In this document: one piece after another, positions 36,440-44,357 of the stretch
Numbering within the stretch: position 1 is the stretch's first letter
Layout: each line of letters starts with the position of its first letter
Assembly: GCA_947495125.1 (NCBI GenBank)
Contig: CANLXL010000011.1
Location: 62,001 to 126,000 of the forward strand
Length of the DNA stretch: 64,000 nucleotides
Direction: 5' to 3'
Source of the DNA: an uncultured Flaviramulus sp.
GTDB taxonomy: Bacteria > Bacteroidota > Bacteroidia > Flavobacteriales > Flavobacteriaceae
Position numbers and translations under genes: made by a program
Notes under the pieces: model-generated
Seen by the model: only the letters and a program-made list of their open reading frames with translations
Told to the model about the DNA's origin: nothing
Database searches by the model: none

Positions 36440-37288
36440 TTAATAATTTACCAACTTAAACGCTATATTCTGCCCTGTAAACTTTTGAGCTAAACTGTTA
36501 ATTGAAGTTTCTTTTAGCTGAAGGATTCTCGGGTAACCTCCTGTAGTCTGACAATCCCGCATTAAAACAATAAGACTTCCTGAAGGCGTCAACTGTACCG
36601 TTCCGGGCATAACGGGTGAGGTAATAATTGGTTCCAAACTATTTTTTAAAGGCTGTTCCAACTGGTATGCCATTCTACTGTTATCTTTAGAAATCGTAAA
36701 ACTTGTGGACTTTAGTTTTTTAATTTCTGAAACGGAAAGCTTATTGAATTCAGGACCTTTATAGACTTCAATATATTCGGATGTCATATAGTCGGAATGC
36801 GTTCTTACTGAAGCATGGGCATCGAATATCGAAGCATTTGGGATGAGTAACTCATCAGGTTTAGCCAATCTAAAGCGATCGGTTACCCCCTTATACATGC
36901 TTCGGCTATTCATGATCATTTTAGTATTGATGCCACCCGAAACCGCTAAATAGCATCGAAAACCGGATTTCAATGTTCCAAAAGACAGGATATCGCCTGC
37001 ATGGACTGCCATACTTTTGTTTAAAGGGATTTCAATGGCATTCAACTGTGGCCTCATATCCGCTCCGGAAATACAGATATTTGTTGCACATAAAAATTCC
37101 AGAGTAGCCCCGGTCATCGTCATTTCAATAACAGCAGATGCCTTAGTGTTTCCTAATAACTGATTGGATAAGGTTGCGGCGTACCGATCCATAACTCCCG
37201 AATACGGAACACCAAACTGTTGGTAACCGAATCGTCCCAAATCCTGAATGGTCGAATAAAAGCCCGGATGGATCACCTTAATCATCAA
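36440..37288 (-). CDS. pxpC: 5-oxoprolinase subunit PxpC
   Basis: Subunit C (KipA/biotin-dependent carboxyltransferase-like family) of the bacterial ATP-dependent 5-oxoprolinase, 282 residues. Markers: VIHPGFYSTIQDLGRFGYQ at the start, GVPYSGVMDRYAATLSN, GATLEF, the substrate-site region CYLAVSGGI and MPGTVQLTPSGSLIVLMRD near the end. It overlaps the end of pxpB by 11 bases, so the two are translationally coupled. It is the last gene of the five-gene set. Confidence 0.93.
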   Translation of the reverse strand: MMIKVIHPGFYSTIQDLGRFGYQQFGVPYSGVMDRYAATLSNQLLGNTKASAVIEMTMTGATLEFLCATNICISGADMRPQLNAIEIPLNKSMAVHAGDILSFGTLKSGFRCYLAVSGGINTKMIMNSRSMYKGVTDRFRLAKPDELLIPNASIFDAHASVRTHSDYMTSEYIEVYKGPEFNKLSVSEIKKLKSTSFTISKDNSRMAYQLEQPLKNSLEPIITSPVMPGTVQLTPSGSLIVLMRDCQTTGGYPRILQLKETSINSLAQKFTGQNIAFKLVNY

Positions 37289-38012
37289 TCACCTCGCTTT
37301 CTATTTGGTACACTCCAGCCTTTACCAATGTTTTTATATCTTGATGGGCTTTTAAAGAAACGGGGTAAAAGGTAACCGTATCTCCGGGTTTAGCGAAACA
37401 TGGGCTGCTTTTGGATGGATCAAAAAAGGAAATCGGTGTATTCCCAATAATATGCCATCCACCTGGACTTTCACCGGGATAAACACCTGTTTGCTTTCCG
37501 CCTATGGCTACAGCTCCTTTTTCAATTTGTAATCGGGGCGTTTCTTTTCTTGGTATATGAAGGGATTCATCTAAACCACCCAAGTATAAGAAGCCCGGTA
37601 AAAATCCAATGAAGTATACTGTATAACTAGTTTCTGAATGTCGTTTGATAATATCATCTACCGACATGTTTTTTTCCAATGCCATGACTTCCAAATCGAC
37701 ACCAAACGCCATATCGTAACATACCGGAATGCGCCATTTATGGAAAACAGATTTGATCGGTTCGTGCTTTTGATTACGGATGGTTTTAAGTGCTTTTACT
37801 GCAATTTTAAAATCAAAATTAAGTTCATCATAACTTACTAATAACGAAGTGTATCCAGAGGTTATATTAATTATTGATTTAATATTATCATGTACTATAT
37901 TATCCCTAAAAAATAGGACATCCATCAATATATCTCTATTGATTATGGCAGGCCATTCAATTAAGACGGCGTGCTCACCATAGGGTTTGTATGTCAGATC
38001 AAAAGCCATCAA
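37278..38012 (-). CDS. pxpB: 5-oxoprolinase subunit PxpB
   Basis: Subunit B (KipI-like, allophanate-hydrolase subunit 1 fold) of 244 residues. The family motif is FIGFLPGFLYLGGLDESLH followed by PRKETPRLQIEKGAVAIGG and QTGVYPGESPGGWHIIGNTP. PxpB with PxpC forms the phosphotransfer/cyclase partner that activates 5-oxoproline for cleavage. Three bases separate it from pxpA and it overlaps pxpC. Confidence 0.94.
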   Translation of the reverse strand: MMAFDLTYKPYGEHAVLIEWPAIINRDILMDVLFFRDNIVHDNIKSIINITSGYTSLLVSYDELNFDFKIAVKALKTIRNQKHEPIKSVFHKWRIPVCYDMAFGVDLEVMALEKNMSVDDIIKRHSETSYTVYFIGFLPGFLYLGGLDESLHIPRKETPRLQIEKGAVAIGGKQTGVYPGESPGGWHIIGNTPISFFDPSKSSPCFAKPGDTVTFYPVSLKAHQDIKTLVKAGVYQIESEVIDD

Positions 38013-38015
38013 TTA

Positions 38016-38756
38016 TTACGCGATAGTCACCCCTTTGTCTTTCAAACGGGTACTCAAATCTTTTATTAAATGAACGGCTTCAGTATTATCTCCATGAACG
38101 CAAAAGGTGTCTGCATGAATATGTTTTTCCACACCGGTAACGGTTTTTACCTTTTGAGTGTGATACATTCTATAAACGTGGTCGAATAAGATGTCACTAT
38201 CCGTTATCAAGGCATGGTCCTTATTTCTGGACACCAGAGTGAGATCTTCGTTATAGTTACGATCTGCAAACGCTTCATATTTTATAGCGATATTATTTTC
38301 TTTGGCAATTTCAGCAATTACCGAATTATAAGGTACGTAGAGTTTAATGGGAAGTGCCATGCTCTTTATAACTTCAATAATAATGTTGGCAATTTTTCGA
38401 TCAATAGCAGCTAAATTATACAATGCGCCGTGCGGTTTAATATGATATAACCTGGCGTGCTCTTCTTTGAGGACGACCAGTAAATCTCTAACTTGCTTTT
38501 TAATGGACTTATAAAGCACAATAGCGGGCAATTCTATAGGAACTCTTCCAAAATTCTCCCTATCGGGAAACGCAGGGTGTGCACCAATTTTAACATCATA
38601 TTGCTTGGCCAATTTAATAATGGAACGCATGGTGTCTATATCCCCTGCATGTCCGCCACAGGCAATATTACAGCTTGAAATATAAGGCATTAATTCAGAT
38701 TCATTACCAACGCCTTCACCCATATCCACATTGATATTAATCTTATGATCTCGCAC
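38016..38756 (-). CDS. pxpA: 5-oxoprolinase subunit PxpA (LamB/YcsF family)
   Basis: Subunit A of 246 residues. PxpABC hydrolyses 5-oxoproline (pyroglutamate) to glutamate with ATP, removing a damage product and allowing its use as nutrient. Family markers: INVDMGEGVGNESELMPYIS, SCNIACGGHAGD, KIGAHPAFPDRENFGR, KPHGALYN, EAFADRNY and FCVHGDNTEA. It starts with the base that ends the Nramp-like gene, implying coupled translation. Confidence 0.95.
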   Translation of the reverse strand: MRDHKININVDMGEGVGNESELMPYISSCNIACGGHAGDIDTMRSIIKLAKQYDVKIGAHPAFPDRENFGRVPIELPAIVLYKSIKKQVRDLLVVLKEEHARLYHIKPHGALYNLAAIDRKIANIIIEVIKSMALPIKLYVPYNSVIAEIAKENNIAIKYEAFADRNYNEDLTLVSRNKDHALITDSDILFDHVYRMYHTQKVKTVTGVEKHIHADTFCVHGDNTEAVHLIKDLSTRLKDKGVTIA

Positions 38757-39988
38757 TAGAACAGGTTTAAATGAAATACTTTATTTAACGTTGCTACCGA
38801 TAGTAAGATACTAATTCCTAAAATAAGAAAGCCAAAAATGTTTTGTTTTATGGTATTGCTATACGTTCCTAAAATGGCTGACTTATTCATAATCCAAATT
38901 AAAAACCCGGCGATAACGGGTAATAGCACCCCGTTGGCCACTTGTGCAAATTGGATGATCTCTATGGATTTTAGTCCGGACGAGGATGATATGACTCCAA
39001 TAGCCAAAATAAACATCCAAACGGCCCTGAATTTTTTAGATTGCATATTGGCATTCCAGACTAAGCAACCACTGGCCACATAAGCGGCTGCGAGTGGCGC
39101 TGTGATGGCACTGGTGATTCCCGCTGCAAATAATCCAATGGCTAAAAAGTACTTAGCAAAACTACCGAATAAGGGCTCCAGGCCTTTAGCCAGATCGGCA
39201 GCATTATTAATATCTTGTGTTTGAATGGATGCCGCCGAAATGATAATACACATTGACACCAAACCTCCCAAGACTACAGCAATGATCGTATCCTTTCTCG
39301 CATATTTTAGGTCTTCTTTAGCCTGCCATTTTTCTTTGACTAGGGCCGCATGTAAAAACAGATTATAAGGCACCACCGTGGTTCCAATAAGTCCGATAAT
39401 GGTTAACATGCTGTCCATTGGAAATTTTGGAATGAACGCTCCTTTTATAATTTCAGAAATATCGGGTTTTGTAATGATCGCGGTTATTAAAAAAGCGATG
39501 CTCATTAATATGACCAGCGATACCAATACCCGTTCCAATACTTTATAGTTGCCTATAAACAGTAAAACGAATGCGACAATACCAATAATGATGCTTAAGG
39601 CATTAATGCTAAATGCACCAATGGTGATATTCGGATTTCCAACAATCGTCTCAAGCCCTAAAACCCCACCACTAATGTTTCCGGCTTCATAGGCCGCATT
39701 CCCAATAACGATGGCTGATAAGACTAGTATGATCGCCAAAGTCTTCAATACCGGGTTTTTAATTTCACTACGAATAATTTCAGATAGTCCCTTTTGAGAA
39801 ATAATCCCCAGACGTGCGGCCATTTCCTGAAGTACAACCGTGGCAATTATGGATAATAACATCGCCCAGAGTAAGGCATAGCCAAAGCCAACTCCTGCCA
39901 ATGTGCATAAGGTGACCGTTCCCGGACCAATAAAAGCGGCCGCCACTAAAGGCCCCGGGCCGATATTTTTTAACCAATTCCTGATCAT
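38756..39988 (-). CDS. Nramp-superfamily transporter with non-metal-type binding site
   Basis: Membrane protein of 410 residues with about 11 transmembrane helices and the LeuT-type Nramp fold. The frame is open from 40033, but the ATG at 39988 matches the family start (IRNWLKNIGPGPLV) and overlaps the preceding stop as ATGA. In metal-transporting Nramps helix 1 has DPGN and helix 6 has MPH; here these are GPGT (residues 21-24) and VPYN (206-209), so the Asp, Asn and Met metal ligands are all absent. It is embedded in the 5-oxoprolinase operon, so transport of 5-oxoproline or a related compound is a reasonable hypothesis. Bacillus YcsG, in the kip/ycs locus, is a comparable case. Confidence 0.88.
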   Translation of the reverse strand: MIRNWLKNIGPGPLVAAAFIGPGTVTLCTLAGVGFGYALLWAMLLSIIATVVLQEMAARLGIISQKGLSEIIRSEIKNPVLKTLAIILVLSAIVIGNAAYEAGNISGGVLGLETIVGNPNITIGAFSINALSIIIGIVAFVLLFIGNYKVLERVLVSLVILMSIAFLITAIITKPDISEIIKGAFIPKFPMDSMLTIIGLIGTTVVPYNLFLHAALVKEKWQAKEDLKYARKDTIIAVVLGGLVSMCIIISAASIQTQDINNAADLAKGLEPLFGSFAKYFLAIGLFAAGITSAITAPLAAAYVASGCLVWNANMQSKKFRAVWMFILAIGVISSSSGLKSIEIIQFAQVANGVLLPVIAGFLIWIMNKSAILGTYSNTIKQNIFGFLILGISILLSVATLNKVFHLNLF

Positions 39989-41094
39989 TCCGAAACGGAA
40001 TTTAATGCATAGATAGCGAAGCTTCCTAACCAATGCCCGCCTTCGTAGCTATCTCCAAAAATACTGGGTAAGGAATAGTTGATATGATGATTGGCCACAT
40101 TACTAAGATGCGCATATTCCGGGAGATCTTCAGCAATCTTATTTAAACTCCAGGCTCTAGAGAAATTGACCCCGTCTAAATGTACCAGATGCCCGTCGTT
40201 TCTATCGGAAACCTTCCCGGTTTCAATATTAAAGCTTGTGTCGCTAAGCTGTGGCAGAAATTCTTGCAACCAGATTTTATATTCCGCTAATGGTAATACC
40301 CGTTTCATTAAGGCAGCTTCTTCCAGACATGGTGATAAAAAATCGCTACCACTGGGTTCCCAGCTTATCGGGCAAACTTTATCGTTCATATAAAAGTCCT
40401 TGGCTCTTTGTTCTATAACGGATTTTAGGGATGAGCTATTTAGAGTTTTTGCATAATCGTATGCAAAAGACAGTCCGAATGCGGTATTGGTATGCGTTCC
40501 CACGCGCTGTGGATAATTTAATTTCGGCAGGAATGCGATATATTTTTGAACTATGAGATCGGTTAAGGGTTGTAGGTTAGCCTCTAGTGTTCTGGCCGTA
40601 TCATCATCCCAGGTATGAAGTTCTTCTGCCAGTTTTAGTAACCAAGCCCAGCCGTAAGTACGCTCATAGGATTTGTTGTGTTTTCTATGAAAATAAGCGA
40701 CCTCAGCTTCAATCTTTTCTTTGGAGATATTATGTAGTAACTTTTGTTTGATGCCCTCGGCATCATCAAGATTCGGGAAAGATTTTAACAGGCGTACTAA
40801 ACTCCAATGCCCATGTACCGAGGAGTGCCAGTCGAAACAACCATAAAAAGCGGGATGTAAGACTTTCGGCGATTTTAGGTCTTCATCTCCACCCAAAGTT
40901 TGGGATAACTTATTGGGGTATTCCGTATTGATACAATGCAAGGGCAATTCTGCCAAAGCATGGGCCTGCTCTAAATTAAGTACAGGAGTTTTGGCGATGT
41001 CGATGGGTTTACTAATTACGGGCTCTTGCTTCTTTTTGGATGTGTTACAACCTAAAAGGGCTAACACCAATACAATACTTAAGACGGGCTTCAT
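39985..41094 (-). CDS. DUF2891 lipoprotein
   Basis: Exported lipoprotein of 369 residues. The signal ends LLGC (Cys16). The body matches DUF2891: PLHCINTEYPNKL, HPAFYGCFDWHSSVHGHWSL, then YGWAWLLKLAEELHTW, RVGTHTNTAFGLSFAYDYA, WEPSGSDFLSPCLEEA and DGVNFSRAWSL. The Trp, His and Asp pattern and all-helical look suggest an alpha/alpha-toroid-like enzyme or binding domain, but no activity is known. It is the first gene of the DUF2891-Nramp-pxpABC set and overlaps the Nramp-like gene by four bases, so it is probably part of the same pathway, acting outside the cytoplasm. Confidence 0.88.
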   Translation of the reverse strand: MKPVLSIVLVLALLGCNTSKKKQEPVISKPIDIAKTPVLNLEQAHALAELPLHCINTEYPNKLSQTLGGDEDLKSPKVLHPAFYGCFDWHSSVHGHWSLVRLLKSFPNLDDAEGIKQKLLHNISKEKIEAEVAYFHRKHNKSYERTYGWAWLLKLAEELHTWDDDTARTLEANLQPLTDLIVQKYIAFLPKLNYPQRVGTHTNTAFGLSFAYDYAKTLNSSSLKSVIEQRAKDFYMNDKVCPISWEPSGSDFLSPCLEEAALMKRVLPLAEYKIWLQEFLPQLSDTSFNIETGKVSDRNDGHLVHLDGVNFSRAWSLNKIAEDLPEYAHLSNVANHHINYSLPSIFGDSYEGGHWLGSFAIYALNSVSE

Positions 41095-41330
41095 TGATCT
41101 TGTTGATTTGATTAGTTGTTCTTTTATTATATGTCGTTATAAAAGTAAGAAACCCCTATTGATTTGGTTTTATGTTTTAGGAAATTTTTTGGAATGGAAT
41201 GCAATCTCGCGTCAAAAGGGAAACAACCCTAAGTTTTAGTAAAACAAATATAATAAAACACCACATATATGTGTGGAGAATTCTAATTCCATTGGTCTAA
41301 TTTAGTTTCATAAAATTCAATAGCAAAAAT

Positions 41331-41612
41331 ATGAAACCCAAAGAATTCAAATCCAAACACCTACAAACCATTCAAACAGATAATAGTACCAGCCAAAGCT
41401 ATATCAGAATCCCTATTTCAGACCTCAACGAACTCCTTTATATGCAAGAATCTTTATTAGAAGGGATTCAGTTATTATCTCAATTGGAACAAAGGCATTA
41501 TAAAAGCGAACAAATGCAAAGCATGATATACTGGCTTTCTAAAATCATTCTGGTCTCTTATCCAAGTGCAGAATTGAATGGATTGTCGGAGTGGCTTTCC
41601 GAAGCAGAATAA
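41331..41612 (+). CDS. Small hypothetical protein
   Basis: A 93-residue frame with ordinary codon use and no signal peptide. The C-terminal half is helical (NELLYMQESLLEGIQLLSQL; QMQSMIYWLSKIILVSY). I do not recognise a family. A 236-base gap with no recognised feature precedes it, and a hairpin follows. It is plausible as a real gene because of its clean start, AT-rich upstream region and downstream hairpin. Confidence 0.55.
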   Translation: MKPKEFKSKHLQTIQTDNSTSQSYIRIPISDLNELLYMQESLLEGIQLLSQLEQRHYKSEQMQSMIYWLSKIILVSYPSAELNGLSEWLSEAE

Positions 41613-41617
41613 AGCCA

Positions 41618-41645
41618 TCCCTTCAATACCGGAATATTGAAGGGA
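41618..41645. terminator. Hairpin after the small hypothetical gene
   Basis: Eleven-bp stem TCCCTTCAATA/TATTGAAGGGA with a CCGGAA loop. There is no T run directly after it, so terminator function is likely but not certain. Confidence 0.55.
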
Positions 41646-41654
41646 CAGTAGAAT

Positions 41655-42784
41655 TTATTTTAATACCACATCCATAGGTGCCCCCATCTTCACACCTTCC
41701 GTATTAATATCCAGCAGTTTTCCTACGGTGGCCGCAATTTGATTGCTATATAACTGGTGGTCTTCTTTAGATTCTCCTAAAGCTTTGATCTGACTTCCCA
41801 ATCCAGCCATCCATACCTGATCACAATCATCAATGGTATTATTATGATGTTGCCAGGTTTCCAAAGGTTCTGTACCACGACCATGATCGGTCGTAATTAG
41901 AATGGTGGTTTTACCTTTATAGAAATCATCAGATTGGCAATAATCCCAAAGTTCTTTAATCATAGCGTGGTATTCCTTGCTGATAGGATATAGTGTGTAT
42001 AATCTCCATCATGAGCAAAATCATCGGTTTCACCATAGGAGATATAAACAAGCTTGGGCCGTTTACGTTTTATATATTCCAAAGCATAGTTATGCGTAAA
42101 AACATCCTGTCTTACCGAACCCCAGATTTTAACCGCCTGCGTTTGCAAATGATTGAGCTGGCGTTCGGCATCCGAAATATCATCACCCGGTGCCGGGTTA
42201 TAACCATCATTTACCGGAACACCACTGCGTTCTTCATTGACAATATATTTAAACCGATCCCAGCTTCCAAAGGCAGCCACTCGCCCTTTATAAGCCTGTT
42301 TATGGGCTAACTCTAAAATGGTTTTATTCGGGTTGTTTATTTTATCGTTAGAGTCTATACGAACGTCATCTGCATTTCCAGAAAGGATTTCGTTATATCC
42401 GGGGTATGAAAACCAATGTGAGTTGGTCAAGTTAACTTTAGAGCCCAGATTTCGGTTTCCGAAAATAAAACCTGATTCGGCTATGGTCGTCCACATAAAC
42501 GGCATCAATTTTTCACGACGTTCGGTAGCACTCGAATCCCCAAAAACAGATTCTAAATGATCCTGACCTTTGGTATACGTATCATTATAAAGTAATAAAG
42601 AATCGATACCTGCAAATACCTCCTGCCATCTTAAGCCATCTAAAGTAATAAGTATTACTTTTTCGGAATTGTCGACAACGGAGGTTTCCGATTTCGTTTT
42701 GGTAGGTTGTGGTTGCTTGCAGGCCAGCGCAAACATAACCAGTAACAGAGTCATGCTAAAATTGTTTTTCAGTTTTAAATACAT
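41655..42784 (-). pseudogene. Alkaline-phosphatase-superfamily phosphoesterase lipoprotein, frameshifted
   Basis: Two frames that together form one protein of about 376 residues. Part one (42784 to 41960) has a lipoprotein signal ending FALAC, then VILITLDGLRWQEVFAG (metal Asp), NLTNSHWFSYPGYNEILSG (nucleophile region) and SYGETDDFAHDGDYTHYIL. It then runs into RNTTL-stop. Part two (41963 to 41655), in the next frame, continues MIKELWDYCQSDDFYKGKTT and TTDHGRG (the remaining Asp/His metal ligands). Reading back from part two gives YTLYPISKEYHAMIKEL, so the frame changes around 41975-42000, consistent with loss of one base. Both halves are needed for the metal site. It may be a true pseudogene, a sequencing error or phase-variable. 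It follows susCD. Confidence 0.85.
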
Positions 42785-42807
42785 CGAAATAGGTGTTTAT
42801 AGTATCA

Positions 42808-42838
42808 GAAAACCATAGGATTATGAACCCTATGGTTT
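42808..42838 (-). terminator. Terminator after susD
   Basis: Eleven-bp stem AAAACCATAGG/CCTATGGTTTT with a 9-base loop in the gap between susD and the phosphoesterase, implying partial termination after susCD. Confidence 0.7.
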
Positions 42839-42890
42839 TTAAATATAGTATTAATTGATTTTATCGTCATATCGCTTTTTGCGAAGCGCA

Positions 42891-44333
42891 TTAGTATCTG
42901 GTTCCGGTTTCCCACCAGCCTTTGGCATTGATATTATCACCACCAATGGCAGATACGGCAGCATCGTAATTGGCTTTGTTTAATGATTGCTCGCTTCCCG
43001 GGTATAGATATCTTACCGGTACCTGGTCATTATTAACGTTATCAGGACCCGGTGTAATAGTTGGTAACCCTGTTCTTCTAAAGTCGAACCAGGTTTCCAT
43101 ACCTACCAACAAGTTGGCTAAACGTTTTTGTTCCATTATTTGCTCCATGGTGCCGTTGTAAGTCACACCTACCTGAGCTATATAAGTATCGATATCGGCT
43201 TGGGTAATTCCCCAATAGGCCATGGTAGAACGAACACCATTTTCGTAATAGGTCGCGGCATCTCCTGTGGAAATAAAACCTCTTTGATGCGCTTCAGCAA
43301 GAATGAACTGCAATTCGGCGTATTTCATTAATGGGGCTTCCACATCGGTTTTCGATCTCCAGAACAAATCCAGGTCAAATCGGGATACGTCATTGTTACT
43401 ATCGAATACCCGGGCATTATCCTGGTTTAATCCGTTTGGCATAGGTCCAAATTCACCAGAATCCGGATGACGATCGTACCAGGCTTCTAATCGTGGATCG
43501 TTCAACGGATTCATATAATTGAAAACGGTATTCGTTAAACTGAACTCATCAAAACTTCCAATTCTCGAAGTACTTAAGAACCAGGAATCTGTGTTGGAAT
43601 TCCCTTGATAAGTCAGTACAGCGTTATCATCATTACTCATAAAGATGTCTCCCCCACTAACGATGGCTTGCATCTGTGAAGACACATCATTTCGCTTCGA
43701 AGTTCTTAATAAATAACGTAATCGTAACGAATTGGCCAGTTTTCTCCATTTAGTGAGGTCACCATTGTAGATCAGGTCGCCACCACGTAAAGGTTCATTC
43801 TGACCTAACAACTGAACCGCCATTTCAAGGTCTGATAGTACACCCTGATAAACCACCTCCTGGCTGTCGTAACTCGGTGTAAAATTATCCTCTGTTTTGC
43901 CTTTAAATGCGTTGGTATAAGGCACCGCATTATACATATCGGTTAAATTGGCATAGACTAAAGACTTAATAATCAGTGCCACGGCTTCATAAGAGGTATT
44001 CTTGGTATCCGTATCTCTACTTATGGCTAATATATCCTCAACTTCAGCTAAGGTTTCGTAAAATTCAGACCAACCACGATTAGTTCCCCATTGATATACA
44101 TCCTGGTCTACGAAGTTATTTTTAGCCGCCAATTGGGCTACAAGGTTTCCTTGCTGCCAACCGATGTTAACCATAGCATTGGGTACATCGGAAGTTACCG
44201 ACGATAATAACAAGTCGGGCGTTACCGTAACCGGTGTATTCGGGTCGGTATTGATCTCTTCAAAATCACTGGTACAACTTTGCAATGTTACGGTTGTCGT
44301 GATTCCTATTATAAATAATTTAAAAGATTTCAT
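42891..44333 (-). CDS. SusD/RagB family nutrient-binding outer membrane lipoprotein
   Basis: Surface lipoprotein of 480 residues that would cap the SusC transporter and bind the nutrient. The signal ends TLQSC (Cys20). The body matches the SusD-like (SusD_2) group: INTDPNTPVTVTPDLLLSSV, LIIKSLVYANLTDMYNAVPY, TKWRKLANSLRLRYLLR, LMKYAELQFILAEAHQRGF and a C-terminal VRYLYPGSEQSLNKANYDAA. It lies 24 bases behind susC. Confidence 0.94.
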   Translation of the reverse strand: MKSFKLFIIGITTTVTLQSCTSDFEEINTDPNTPVTVTPDLLLSSVTSDVPNAMVNIGWQQGNLVAQLAAKNNFVDQDVYQWGTNRGWSEFYETLAEVEDILAISRDTDTKNTSYEAVALIIKSLVYANLTDMYNAVPYTNAFKGKTEDNFTPSYDSQEVVYQGVLSDLEMAVQLLGQNEPLRGGDLIYNGDLTKWRKLANSLRLRYLLRTSKRNDVSSQMQAIVSGGDIFMSNDDNAVLTYQGNSNTDSWFLSTSRIGSFDEFSLTNTVFNYMNPLNDPRLEAWYDRHPDSGEFGPMPNGLNQDNARVFDSNNDVSRFDLDLFWRSKTDVEAPLMKYAELQFILAEAHQRGFISTGDAATYYENGVRSTMAYWGITQADIDTYIAQVGVTYNGTMEQIMEQKRLANLLVGMETWFDFRRTGLPTITPGPDNVNNDQVPVRYLYPGSEQSLNKANYDAAVSAIGGDNINAKGWWETGTRY

Positions 44334-44357
44334 CTGTTTTATATCTTATTTTGACTA

